DNA of 64,000 nt from Physcia stellaris (taxonomy: Eukaryota; Ascomycota; Lecanoromycetes; Caliciales; Physciaceae), in assembly GCA_018902385.1 (NCBI GenBank), contig JABSSW010000019.1, positions 186,001 to 250,000 on the forward strand, read 5' to 3'. This document shows, in pieces, positions 33,421 to 43,485 of the stretch (position 1 is the first letter of the stretch; every line of letters starts with the position of its first letter). The translations under genes were made by a program, and so were the position numbers. The notes beneath the pieces were generated by a model. It saw only the letters and a program-made list of their open reading frames with translations, was not told the DNA's origin and ran no database searches.

Positions 33421-33664
33421 TACCCAGTGGAATAATGGTTCGGTAGGTATCTGCATAGAAGCCTGAGCCGAGCACTTGCTCTATGTTGACTGTCTCCTAT
33501 CGTACATCCTGAGGACTCCCCCTTGTAGACGTAGCCTGAGGAGGCTTAGCTATCTCTTTCTGTAACAAATCCACCGGTGAAGTGAAGGCCATTCTCCTAT
33601 GAAAAAGACAAGGCGTACTACGCTGAGACAATTGTTCTGATTCCCCAGGCCATTACACTTTCGT

Positions 33665-34710
33665 TTACCCATAACGGTGTGCGGCTGCCTGGCTGATCTT
33701 CTCAGTTGCCTCCTTGTACCTGGCCTGCGCCATCAATACTTGCGCGGCGGCATCGAGTTCCCGACGCTCTGCGGCCAGCTTCTCTTCAAGGGCCACCTAG
33801 GAAACCTTCAAGTCAGCCTGAGTAAACGTACCAAAGAGCCACCGAACACAGAAACATTGAAAGACCTTAGGATAGGCCGTAGGCGTCCATTATTCCCGGA
33901 GAGCTGCGCGAGAATAGGGACGTATTGGGCAACTCACAGAAGTAGCATGGGACCAAGTGGCCATATCCCTGGATGCCTCAGACAACTCACGATACGCCTG
34001 CGCCAGCATGCAGTCTGACTCGTACCGTCGTCTATCGTCCGACTCTTCCTCTATCGCTTCTTGCTCGCTGTCCCCATCCTGTGGACTTGGCACTCTGAAA
34101 CCTTCTTCGCTACTGTTTTCGCCCTGGACAGCAAGCGCCATATCACCGATTTCCGGCGGTGCCTCTTGAGAGTTGTCGCCAGTCCGAATGTGACCGGCCA
34201 CTACTATCGACAAAATCTTCAGTCAGTGTTAGGTTCCTGGGCATCGGAACAACAACAAAGAAGGGTCCCGAAACTCCTCTGGTATCACGTACCATTTGAT
34301 CCCTGGACGTCGTCAGCATCTGGACATGACGTTCCATGGATCTCGGAATATTTGAGATTCTCTGTGTAGTGCGTTTCCAATAACAACAAGAAGCGTTCGG
34401 CATCCGAGCGTGGAATCTCATACCTCTGTTTCCGCTCTAGCCAACTTGGCCGGGGCATCTCAAGGATCTCCGAAGCTCGTCGCTTTCTATTAAGTGTGGA
34501 AGGCAGCGCCGCCTGGCGCAAATCGGGGTTCAGCGCGGCCTCGAACGCTGCCTTTATCGCTTCTTTGTTGATAATAGGGCGAGCCATGTTTCGGAATTTG
34601 GCCTCTTGGTAAGCGGAAGGTGGGGGTAAGCGGACAGTAATTGAAGGGGAGAACAGGATGGTGCTGGATGTTTCAAAGGGAGTAATGCTTGTAGTTTCTT
34701 CCGATTTCAT
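33665..34710 (-). CDS. Uncharacterised three-exon protein, 271 aa
   Basis: Exons on the minus strand are 34710-34293, 34203-33938 and 33796-33665, with introns of 89 and 141 nt (GTACGT...GATAG and GTGAGT...CCTAG), all in phase. The first exon encodes a conserved-looking segment NKEAIKAAFEAALNPDLRQA followed by RKRRASEI and RKQRYEIPRSDAERFL. The middle is acidic (DSEQEAIEEESDDRRRYESD), and the end is an Ala/Glu-rich coiled coil (EEKLAAERRELDAAAQVLMA). An internal Met (MARPIINKE, residue 42) could be the true start. I do not recognise the family. It looks like a nuclear or cytoplasmic scaffold, which is inference. Confidence 0.65.
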
Positions 34711-35290
34711 TATGTGCTGTAAGTTGTTAGAGCTTCAAGATACGATATGCAGGTACCCGCTCGTCAGATATATCGATCATCTTCCCGTCTCGGATTTTAA
34801 CAATTTCTCATGCCATTTTGGAGTTCATACCTCAACGCTCTACCTGCCTACATCTTTCTACGCGAAAACACGTGACTACGCCGAGGCAAACAACATAATG
34901 TTAACATCAACAGGCCGAGACTCTACAAAACCTTGTCCTTCATCCCTCCAGGTTGCCGGATGTGAGTGTTGATCTGATGTACCCAAGGAGTGCATCAAAT
35001 TTTCGGTTCCTGAGTTGCCCCAGACTTTCTGCTCTAATCACTACCTAGGTGATATTTTATCACTCGCAACGTTGGTCTCGAAAACAAGCTCACGAGTGTT
35101 GTCACAGATTCACTATTGTAAAGATGCACATGTCAAGATCGATCACTGTCCGCCATGACACATCACTCCCCCCGTTCGATAAATTCAAATAGCGTCAATT
35201 TCACTATGAGAAGCTTCATCATCATACCCTCCTTACCTTTTTAGCTCTAGATTGCTCATCAAAAGAAAGCTACAGCCAAACAGCCTAACC
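34711..35290. other. Divergent intergenic/promoter region
   Basis: Separates the minus-strand gene ending its 5' side at 34710 from the plus-strand gene at 35291, so it should contain both promoters. No frame with family features. Confidence 0.5.
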
Positions 35291-35686
35291 ATGTCGAACA
35301 AGCGCATGAACATCCGTACGTACCTCACCTCCCCTAAACAAAACCCCAACCTAAATCAAATCCGCCCCCCAGACATCCTCTACGACAACGAAGCCATCCT
35401 CAAACTCCGCGTCCGCTCCCTCGACAAAGTCTCCGAAATCAAGGAACGAGTCGCCGCCAGAACGCAACTCGATCCCAAGACCATCAGCCTCGAATACAAC
35501 GGGAAGGAACTGCACGAGAGTTTGAAGCTGGATCACTGTGGCGTCAATGAGGATGGCATGAGTTTGACGCTCACCATCGTCGAGCCAACCCCCATGGAGG
35601 AAATCCCGTGGCATGCGCCCTGTGCTAATATGGGCGGCCCCAAAGATCTGCATTCCTCGAATAGGGGGATGGCGATGCGAGCGTAG
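35291..35686 (+). CDS. Ubiquitin-like domain protein, 112 aa
   Basis: Two exons, 35291-35315 and 35373-35686, are joined over a 57-nt GTACGT...CCCAG intron. The splice gives MSNKRMNIHILYDNEAILKL, which starts the first beta strand; RSLDKVSEIKERVA aligns with the ubiquitin helix, and LEYNGKELHESLKLDHCGV with the LIFAGKQLEDGRTLSDYNI part. There is no C-terminal Gly-Gly, so it is not an obvious conjugating modifier; a 25-residue tail follows the domain (PWHAPCANMGGPKDLH). It probably acts as a protein-protein interaction domain. The same intron position, just after the first few codons, occurs in the larger ubiquitin-like gene at 53038, suggesting common descent. Confidence 0.8.
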   Translation: MSNKRMNIRTYLTSPKQNPNLNQIRPPDILYDNEAILKLRVRSLDKVSEIKERVAARTQLDPKTISLEYNGKELHESLKLDHCGVNEDGMSLTLTIVEPTPMEEIPWHAPCANMGGPKDLHSSNRGMAMRA

Positions 35687-36290
35687 TAGCTTGTCACAAT
35701 GCAGGCTCTGCTGTGGGTAAGCAGGACAGTACGGGACTTAACTTCATCGACTCCCGCACGCATTGCAATGTTCCTTGTCAAGATATCTTTAGGCCCCAGT
35801 CAAATAGCATTGGGAGGACACAACGAAAGGGGCAGAATTGATTGGGCTGGGTTTGTGGAAAAGGAAAAGGAAAAGGGGCTACCTTAGGGAGTGTCGGTGT
35901 TGTGTGGTGACCCAGCGTACTTTATCTGATAGAACAGTCGACTCCTTAAGGTATCTTAAGGTAGTACTAGGGCTCAGCACCTCTCAAACTTCGCCGTCCC
36001 ACATTGAATCTCAGATCAAGCCTTAATTGTGTCTCTCAATCCACTCTGCCGCCTGACTGGCTGAATTCGTTGAAGGGGGGCTGAGAGGTGAAGTCGGGAG
36101 ACAGTGAAGCATGCCTTCGAAGAGTTACGGAGTAGCGGATATCACTGCAGCCCATGCACATCTTTCATTGAAATTGGTAGTGCTGATCTGTATCTGATTC
36201 CTTACTGGTTTTTCACTTTGATTTCTGTTTCTTTATATGATATTCTCCTATATTCGATAGTAAAAATCCCATGGGTCTTTATATGTTGCC
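35687..36290. other. Convergent intergenic region
   Basis: Lies between two 3' ends (plus gene ending at 35686, minus gene ending at 36291), so it holds terminator regions. No gene seen. Confidence 0.55.
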
Positions 36291-37632
36291 TTAGATTCCC
36301 GGAGCCTGTCTCTCACTCTCACTCCTGCTGACTTTCGTTCCAACGTAGATGCCCGCATCGGTGGAGTTTCGGCTCTCGAGATCTTCGGACCGCCTGCCCT
36401 TGATACTGGTCAAGATGAAAGCGTCATCTGGGTAGGATTTCGCCGCATGATCGGCTGGTGACTCGAATGGTTTGAACCCTTTGTCTTGGTTGATGCTCGT
36501 CTTGCTCTGCGATCCTAACCTCAGGTAGCTCCTCAAAGTCCCGATCATTGTTTCCAAAGAGTGTCCGCCTTGGAAGAGTGGGCCTAGGGTGGGTAGACAG
36601 GCGCAGATGACACCCATGCAAGGCTCGATGACAGTCCAAATAAAGATATTGTAAGTATCATCTTCGGGCGGTGGGTCAGTGATGCTTTTCATCAAAGCTT
36701 GCGGCAAAACGCTCGAAAACCATACATGTAAAATCTTGGCTTGCGGAAGTGTGAGTCGCGTGCAAGTAATAGATCCGGAAACCGCTCGACACACATACAC
36801 TTTCGAGAGGTTCCTCTTAGTATATTTGAGAATAGCGGGTAGAAGCGTACACTCACAAGCCTCCAAGAGCGAAGATGCCGCAGATGATCCACTTCCGAGT
36901 GGAGTTCATCTGTAATCTCCAGACCATCGTCCAAGGCAAAGTAAGGATAAGAACATCGAGCACCAGCTCAGTGCATGCTAAAGCCAAATACATTGAGAGC
37001 TCGTCAACGGTATGACCCGGCTCCTCGGGAAACCAATTTTTGAGATGGGCAAGGCCTGGAATAGGGAGGCGAAAAAGAAGGCGATTGTCCAGAGAAGGAC
37101 GATAGCGGCTAGAATATTAGAAGTGATCCGAAAGCTTCGAGTAGAGAATATGCTTTGGTAGAATAGTAAGATTGATATCTTGATGACTGAGGTAGCGAAG
37201 ATGTATGGGAATTGGTTCCAAAACGTGACCTGATAGGTGAAATGGAGATTAGCATTGTCATGATGAGCTTGGAAACATACTTTGCCAAAAACGACAAGCT
37301 CATCGCCGCTCAGACTTTCAATGTGCTGCCCCATGCCACCATTTGTTGCACCTTGGACTCTGTTAACTATGTGAACCAAAGGTAGCCGAGTATGAGAGAA
37401 TACAGTAGATGTACACCATCGAATGTGCAACAGTGATTGCCTGCCCATGTCAACAGAGAGAACTTGGCCGGGGACACCGCGTTACCAAAGCCACCAAGAT
37501 AACATAGTCGCTAGAATTGAGCCTTAGGGTCTTTAGCCTTCTCGCATGCAGCCTGAAGACGACGGAAAGGGTGGCAATCAGAGGAAAGACGCTATTGATG
37601 ACAATGACGGCTTTCGAGTGCGCAGTGAGCAT
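36291..37632 (-). CDS. Fungal rhodopsin-like integral membrane protein, one frame break
   Basis: Six exons on the minus strand fit the fungal rhodopsin-like family (seven membrane helices, no retinal lysine required): 37632-37486, 37440-37415, 37359-37281, 37229-36857, 36784-36726 and 36661-36291. Splicing yields family landmarks: LNSSDYVILVAL, VQGATNGGMGQHIESLSGDE, SVIKISILLFYQSIF, KNWFPEEPGHTVDELSMYLA, TLPWTMVWRLQ and FIWTVIEPCMGVICACLPTL. Within exon 4, ASLFQALPIS and KNWF lie in different frames at the A5 run (minus strand; bases 37037-37041); one base is missing there relative to the family. The C-terminal tail is hydrophilic and Ser-rich (RSEDLESRNSTDAG). The product would be about 351 aa if continuous. 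The break could be a real null allele or a homopolymer error. These proteins sit in membranes; their roles are mostly unknown. Confidence 0.75.
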
Positions 37633-38400
37633 TATGGTAGTGGTAGCATGAGAAGAAAGGACTTTTGAGATGCTTCGGAAGGCTGTTTAGGCCAAGCAGG
37701 GTCGAAGCACAGCTAAATAGAAGAGACTGGCTCAGGTGTTTCCCAATGGCTTGACTCGCGCGTAGGAGAGCATGGAGACCGCTACTACTTCAGTCGACAG
37801 GGCGGACCATTCAAGGCACCCTGTAGCGGGGCCAAATGCGCAATGAGAGAACAGTAATGCAGTCATGCCTAGCCACACAGTCGGTAATGGAAGTTACCAG
37901 AGGATTGAGTCGCATTGGGTCCACAGAATGCTGACCCTCTTGCGATAGCAATGTTGAAAATCGTTGGATAACAGCTATAATACTCTGCACAAGTGGAACA
38001 AAGGTTCGGGTGACACCCGACGCATTGTCAGACGGAGGAGGTAGCATTGTTGAATTACTTTGGTTGCAGATCTGGGAGTTGTAGGTAAAGTAGAAGCTGT
38101 GATTTGTTCCATGCACCCGTGTGAATTAGTGCGACTACTTTAAGATTCTAAGAACAACCGAGCCAATCATAAACTATCCTCCAGAGTTAGCTTCGTACGT
38201 AGTGCTTGCAATTAACGCGACTATCTTCTGCCACGGCCCACAACTACCAACATGGGCACAGGATGCCGGTGATTCCCCCTCCTCTTCGAGCACTCGCCAT
38301 TTTTGTTCTCGTCACCGAGTGTCACAACGCTATCGTGCATCGGAGCTACCTTCTGCGTTGAGATTGGTCCCGACACTCGGTCTCGAGGTCAATCTCATGA
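37633..38400. other. Intergenic, no gene recognised
   Basis: A minus frame at 37811-38116 lacks motifs. The stretch probably contains the promoter of the rhodopsin-like gene (5' end at 37632). Confidence 0.5.
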
Positions 38401-38970
38401 GAGTATCTGCCGCCACGAAGTTTCAGCAAGGGTGTCGAACATGTCGATCAATTTCCCTCGTTGTTGCCTGCATCGAGTCCTACAGAGACGCCTCGTCTCT
38501 TGGCAACATCATAGATCAACCTTCGCTTTGTACAAAATGCGTCATCCTCGGACACTGTATGCGGAGACCCGCTTTCTACAGTTTCCGCAAGGGCTGACTG
38601 GTCTGACTATGGATAACCATGAACCATTCAGTCTGGTCAGGCACGGTACCCCGTCGTGGTACCGTAATTATATCTGACTCGTTTCATATCCATTCCGTTA
38701 CCGAGGAGCCTAACAAACGTGGAAAAGGCCGCACCAGATTATCGCGATTCTGTTTAGAAGCTGCACGAAACTCTACAAATCGAGCGTCAAGTACATATGG
38801 CATTCGGATGGGTGGTCTAGCACCGGACGTTCAGGACTCCGAATTTCTGGATACGCAAACCGAACCGCTTTGCTACAGGTGTTGAGCGAACCCCCTATCA
38901 TAGCGATCGTTATTCGCGTAGCACAGATACAATCCATCATCTGCTTCTCGCGTCCCAACTACTTGAACCC
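38400..38970 (+). pseudogene. Possible remnant of a Zn2Cys6 transcription factor
   Basis: ATG 38398 begins MRVSAATKFQQGCRTCR, the usual opening of a Zn2Cys6 DNA-binding domain (first two cysteines), and about 80 bp later the same strand reads PSLCTKCVILGHCMR, like the second half of the domain. The basic third-cysteine segment between them is not recognisable. Near 38750 the reading LSRFCLEAARNSTN resembles a helix of the fungal transcription factor middle region and ends at TGA 38884. Several hundred residues expected in between are absent. This is a weak call based on short matches. Confidence 0.3.
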
Positions 38971-39033
38971 AGCTGCAAACGAGTCGAACCCTGCCTCCTT
39001 CGAGTTCTTTAACTGCACTATTCCAGCATTGCC

Positions 39034-39801
39034 TCACCAAGCAATTCTAGTAGGGGGCTCGGGATTGGCCACGCCACCGGGCTGCCTTAGCATGCAGATA
39101 TTTCGATGGATCCCAAACCCTTGCCATGGCCCGGCATATTCGCTCAAATCGACATCTATTACGTCGAGATCTTGAAATCCAAACTTCAGGTACATGGCTC
39201 GTCCTCTCATCTGCGTGACGATCCATATGGGTACCTCATCAGCGCCAAGGTTCTCGAACCCGTGACGAAATAGCGCAGAACCAATGCCATTCCTTTGAAA
39301 GTCGGGAAGAACCATCAGGTGAGTCCACCCTGAAGAAAGTATTATTAGTTCAAAAGGAGTGAGAAACCGCGAAAAGAGGATTACGCCATCGAGAGACTCA
39401 CAGACGTGCCGCTTGCCAGCCATGTGCTTTTTGTGCACTGCTCTGACCCCACTCGTGATTCTCTCCAGGAATCTAGCATTTGTGCCCACAGGAAAATTGG
39501 GGGTCGGGGGCTTAATAGGTAGTGCAGACGGTTTACTGTCATCCTCAAAGCGGAACAAGGAGTACCCCACGATCTGTTTCGAGCTCTTGAGCACTGCCTT
39601 ACAGATGTGCGCTTCAGGATTGGAAGCGGCGCGATTCAACTCGGCTACCACGAATCGTTCCTGGCGAGAGGTGTCAAAAGGGTTGTTGCTTTCATACATG
39701 ACTCGGTGTATAAGATCGACACTCATAGCTACGGCAGCGATGTGTGCGAGGACAGGAAAGTCCTCTTCCATTGCAGGTGAAATTTCGATGAAAGAAGCCA
39801 T
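39034..39801 (-). CDS. GNAT-family N-acetyltransferase, 231 aa spliced
   Basis: The minus-strand gene starts at ATG 39801. Exons are 39801-39402 and 39329-39034; the 72-nt intron (GTGAGT...CTTCAG) has no stop and keeps frame, so an unspliced 255-aa reading also exists, but splicing produces KRHVWWTHLMVLPDFQRNGI with a smooth beta-4 strand. Motif A of the GNAT fold (acetyl-CoA pyrophosphate loop, Q/RxxGxG/A) is QRNGIG, followed by SALFRHGFE. Motif B is seen in AMYLKFGFQDLDV. The N-terminal part (FIEISPAMEEDFPVLAHIAA) matches the first strand and helix. The substrate is unknown. A cytosolic location is likely as no targeting signal is seen. Confidence 0.85.
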   Translation of the reverse strand: MASFIEISPAMEEDFPVLAHIAAVAMSVDLIHRVMYESNNPFDTSRQERFVVAELNRAASNPEAHICKAVLKSSKQIVGYSLFRFEDDSKPSALPIKPPTPNFPVGTNARFLERITSGVRAVHKKHMAGKRHVCESLDGVILFSRFLTPFELIILSSGWTHLMVLPDFQRNGIGSALFRHGFENLGADEVPIWIVTQMRGRAMYLKFGFQDLDVIDVDLSEYAGPWQGFGIHRNICMLRQPGGVANPEPPTRIAW

Positions 39802-39968
39802 TACTTGTGTCCGACTGCCAGTGACGGATTTCTCAAAGCTTCCATCACTATTATCGCGGCTGCCTTATCTTATGATAAATTACGGTTCCGAAATATTAAT
39901 TGGTAATATTTGCAAAAAGGTGTATCACTCGTATCGATGGCTCCTCTTACTTTATGCCATCGGCCAGC

Positions 39969-40754
39969 TCAGACCTGCCCTGTCATCAACCTCCGCTGTT
40001 CCGTCCATGCAGAGAGCCCATCAAAATCACGACACTCATGCACAACCCCAGTCCCTGTCACAGACTTTGTGGTGGTGTTCCCCGGCTCTACGGTACTATC
40101 CGCTGCACAAATGAGCGCTTGACGTAAGTATTCGAAGCAATGCTTTGCATGATGGTGAGGATTTTGCGGAGCCTTCTTGGTCTCTCCTTCATAGTACAGG
40201 TGGCGCAGCAGGTCCTAACAGATCAGCCACTTAGTTCAGTGATAGACACGGTAACGTGACATGTTCGAACCTACCAGACAGTGGAGTTGATGAAAAACCG
40301 AGACACCGACGGCTTCAAGATTGCCTGCCGGATCTTCGATGAAGCCCATTCCATCTGCATTCCATTAGCGTATGAATCCAGTCATTGGATACCTCGCAAT
40401 TAGCATACCTGGGAATAAGGAGTCCCAAGCCAAGTTCGTTTCTTCTGAAGGCGCGGAGGCGAATGTCCCATTATACGAGAAAGTCCGGAAGAAAGATTTA
40501 TCGGAATGGAAATTGATCATCTTCTCGGTCAACCAATCCTGAATTGGACGTTCCAAAGGTTGAGAAGTATTCCGTCCTAACCAGAAACCCAGTGCGCCCA
40601 CCATCGCAGCTAGGAAAAGCCAAAAAGCTGCGGTGCGATATCGTATCCCAACAGGGTCGGAATCATGAGCATCGAGAAGAGAAGTCTCGGCGTCTCTGCT
40701 TTGACCATTGGGCCCGAAGTAATTGCGTGGGAAAATGCTCAATAGCATGCTCAT
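39969..40754 (-). CDS. UstYa-family (DUF3328) membrane protein, 223 aa
   Basis: Three minus-strand exons, 40754-40409, 40354-40275 and 40214-39969, with introns of 54 and 60 nt. A single membrane helix lies at about residues 42-60 (AAFWLFLAAMVGALGFWLG) after a short cytoplasmic tail. The two signature motifs of the family are intact: HQLHC at the end of exon 2 and HCFEYLRQALICAADSTVE in exon 3. The terminal GVVHECRDFDGLSAWTEQRR also fits. UstYa-type proteins act as oxidases or cyclases in fungal ribosomal peptide (ustiloxin, cyclochlorotine, phomopsin) and other pathways, at secretory membranes. No precursor peptide, tailoring enzymes or transporter of such a cluster is adjacent, so a role in a particular product cannot be assigned. 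Length is typical. Confidence 0.9.
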
Positions 40755-41834
40755 GTTTCGGTACGAGTAAAGCGCATTCCACTTGCTTAGATTGTGAGTA
40801 TATAATCCGAAAGATCAGCAGTAGAGATTGGTCGATTTTGGATTAGGACTCGCTTAATTAGACAGTTATCAAAGATCAAGCTTTCCTCAGATCAGCAGCT
40901 TGCGGCAGAGGACGCATAAGTGTCTCTACTGGTAGCAACAGCGATCTTCATGGACAAAGACAGGGAGACACCGAAAGGAACGGGAAAAGCGGTACTCCAG
41001 ACACTGGCATGAGACCTTGCGTACCTGGCATGTGGTTACTTCAATCTAACGGCACAACCCCATGGTCACAACGCTCTCTCGGCAATTGAAACTGCTGCTG
41101 TCGTACAGGATACAAGCACCCAACCACCATAACAAAGGGACAAGTGTGATGAAGCTCGGGACCAATGGGTTTGTTAGAAGCGCATGGGATCATTTAAGGG
41201 TCCCTCCGCAGCTGAAGCCTCGTAATATCTGCTATCCCCACCTATCGGCTGCTGGGTAAACTCCCGCTGTGTGACACTCAATGCAACAATCTGTTTACTA
41301 TCTAAAGCTTCGTATCAGATAGTTTTCGCCCCATGTCGATAGGATTCCGGAGAGGTCACGAGCTCCGTATATGTCATCGAATTGTGGGTACTCTCGACGC
41401 CTTCTTTCGAACAATTGTCAGAGTTTGCATCATAACCAATGGATGGTCGGAGCTCGGTACCGAACCAAGCTGTGAGACGAAACGCTGACTACTGTTCCAC
41501 AGGGACGGCCCAGGAATAGGCTCTATTGTACACTTCTGTAGGACATGCGTACTGCCTGCAGCAAGATGTGGGCCCCTTTTGCATTTTCGAGAGACTGCGC
41601 AACTCGATCAGGTTACTCTCAGCCCTCAAGAATGCCGTCATCACCTACAGAAGCTCGAAGGCTTCAGGCTCATCTAGTGACAATATATATCAGGGTAAGG
41701 AATCTTCAACGTTTTGATACTTGTCAACTTCTACCTCCACAGATTTGCAATTCAAAACACCTATCAAGAGATTGCAACTTACCTCTCAGCGTTCACCCTT
41801 ACCCTCAGTCCTACTTTAATCCATTGTTTTCGCA
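40755..41834. other. Intergenic, no gene recognised
   Basis: Divergent region between the UstYa-type gene and the small secreted-protein gene, expected to hold both promoters. Several short frames, none convincing. Confidence 0.5.
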
Positions 41835-42098
41835 ATGCGCTCCACGAACCTAGTCTCCATCCTCTGTGTCCTCGGAGCTATTGGGTCACCACTGCCCAGC
41901 TCAAAAGGTTAGGGAAACCCTCCATCCTGTTGCATGGCGTATTGATCAAGACCAGGCGAAGTCTCCAAGCGGGCGATGGACGGGCCAATTCCAAGGAGTA
42001 TCTTAGTGTATACGAAAGAAGACAAGAAGGCCAAGAGAACGGACTATGCATGGTGGTATCGCACAGAATCTGACGACGAAGACCTTCCGTCTGTATAA
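41835..42098 (+). CDS. Small secreted protein with dibasic site, 71 aa
   Basis: Two exons, 41835-41907 and 41956-42098, are joined over a 48-nt intron (GTTAGG...GACCAG). The spliced product starts with a signal peptide (MRSTNLVSILCVLGAIGSPL), then SSKGEVSKR and a mature-looking part AMDGPIPRSILVYTKEDKKA ... DYAWWYRTESDDEDLPSV. Lys-Arg at residues 29-30 is a possible Kex2 processing site directly before AMDGP. There are no cysteines after the signal peptide, so it is not a disulfide-rich effector. Neither the family nor the function is recognised. Both exons are short, so the model rests on the signal peptide and the clean phase-1 splice. Confidence 0.5.
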
Positions 42099-42802
42099 GC
42101 TTAGACGCCTCGCTTCTAATATCCGTACGTCTACTTTCGCAGCCTCCTCTGCACACAGGCTTCGGGAGAGCTGAGACAAGATGTAGTATCGGTCAACACA
42201 GGAATAGGAACTCAAGTGCACGATCCGCACAATCCGAGGCGGCGGTTGCTTTTTCATATTATCTCAAATTCTGTTTCAGTCGACCAGTCGATTCAAGTCT
42301 TTCGCTTTCTGTACAAGTAGCCTAGCTGTCGTATCGTCATGTAAAATTTAATTAGACGCTCGATCGAGTTTCCGTTACGTGTCCGGTTCTGCATTCGATT
42401 GAAGCCCGTTGTTCTTTGTTCCATCTTGGTTATGAATCCTGTGATTATCTCGTTCTTTACCAGGTTTTCCCTCTTCTTCATAGAGCTTACCTAAGCGTGT
42501 ATCCTGCCCAAGATACTCTCGCGATAAGCTTTACTTTTCCTTCTTTAATGGTCTTGCTGTTCGCTTTGTGATTTGACAAGTCATTGGGTAGGTATGTATC
42601 GTATCATGTTATGATTTCAGGCTTTGGCTTGGGAATCAATAGAGGAAAGAGGCTGGAAGTCACGTGTGGGCTGGAGCAAAGAAGTTTTTGAGGGATTTGC
42701 AATGGTAACCCCTGCTTGAGATAATCGCTGTTACCTAAGCATTCTGTCGATATGATATAATATTTAGCCCCCATCCTAACTAACACACTACCAGCATGGA
42801 AA
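42099..42802. other. Convergent intergenic region
   Basis: Between two 3' ends; no frame worth annotating. Confidence 0.5.
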
Positions 42803-43485
42803 TCATCCACTACTTCGCTCGAGTGATGAGTTCGCTTCGACGGCACCTGATCGCCAGTATGATGTCACGAAGTACTTCACGCCCTCGCCGAGAACCACCG
42901 TGCCTCGGACAACCGCGTTGACAGCAGGAACCCCATAGCCTCCAGCCCCAGCACTCTGAAGCGTTGCAAAGAAACCGCCGGCCCCAACAGGATTAAGCAA
43001 TGGCTGTAGACCCGCAGCAGCAGAGCCTAGAAACATCAGTGCTTCTTCTTCACTGTCTAAGCTTGAGTGGTAGTACCTCCCACGACCCCTTTCGCCCCAA
43101 AGCCCAAACATGCTAAAGCCCTCGCTGCCACAAAGCCAGGTAGCAAGAACACTGCGGCGGCACTGGCAACCTCTCCCACCAGCCGAGGATTCTCGGCAAC
43201 CCAGGTCGTCGCGTTAGATGCGGATTGCTTGATGTCGACCTCAGCAGCCACCGCTTGCATCCAGGTTAAGGACTCCTGGGCCAGACGGGCAGACTTGTCT
43301 GTGATTTGATGAAGCTCCATGTTGCTAACTGTGTCCTTTGCGAGGTGAGCACCGCTAGCTGCAAGGGCTTTGACTGCCGGAATGGCATTCTGAGTGCCGG
43401 TGACGGTATCGCTGGGTGGGTTAATGGGCTTCACGGCTTCGTGCAACTTAATGACTTACGCAACGATCTTTGCAAGTTTGTCCAT
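42803..43485 (-). CDS. Interferon-induced 6-16 (Ifi6/ISG12) family protein, 194 aa
   Basis: Three minus-strand exons, 43485-43460, 43411-43077 and 43026-42803, with introns of 48 and 50 nt. The first exon is only 26 nt (MDKLAKIVA) and is placed by its GTAAGT donor. The C-terminal half holds the Ifi6/27 signature: LPGFVAARALACLGFGAKGV, a splice, then SAAAGLQPLLNPVGAGGFFA and TLQSAGAGGYGVPAVNAVVR, which are Gly/Ala-rich membrane helices. The N-terminal half is helical and polar (DTVSNMELHQITDKSARLAQ), probably a regulatory or lumenal part. Animal members lie in mitochondria or the endoplasmic reticulum and affect cell death; fungal members are poorly known, so only a small multi-helix membrane protein is claimed. 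Confidence 0.85.

Noticed and set aside
36291-36866. Separate 191-aa gene on the minus strand
   Set aside because: It is the unspliced reading of the last exons of the rhodopsin-like gene; splicing gives family sequence instead.
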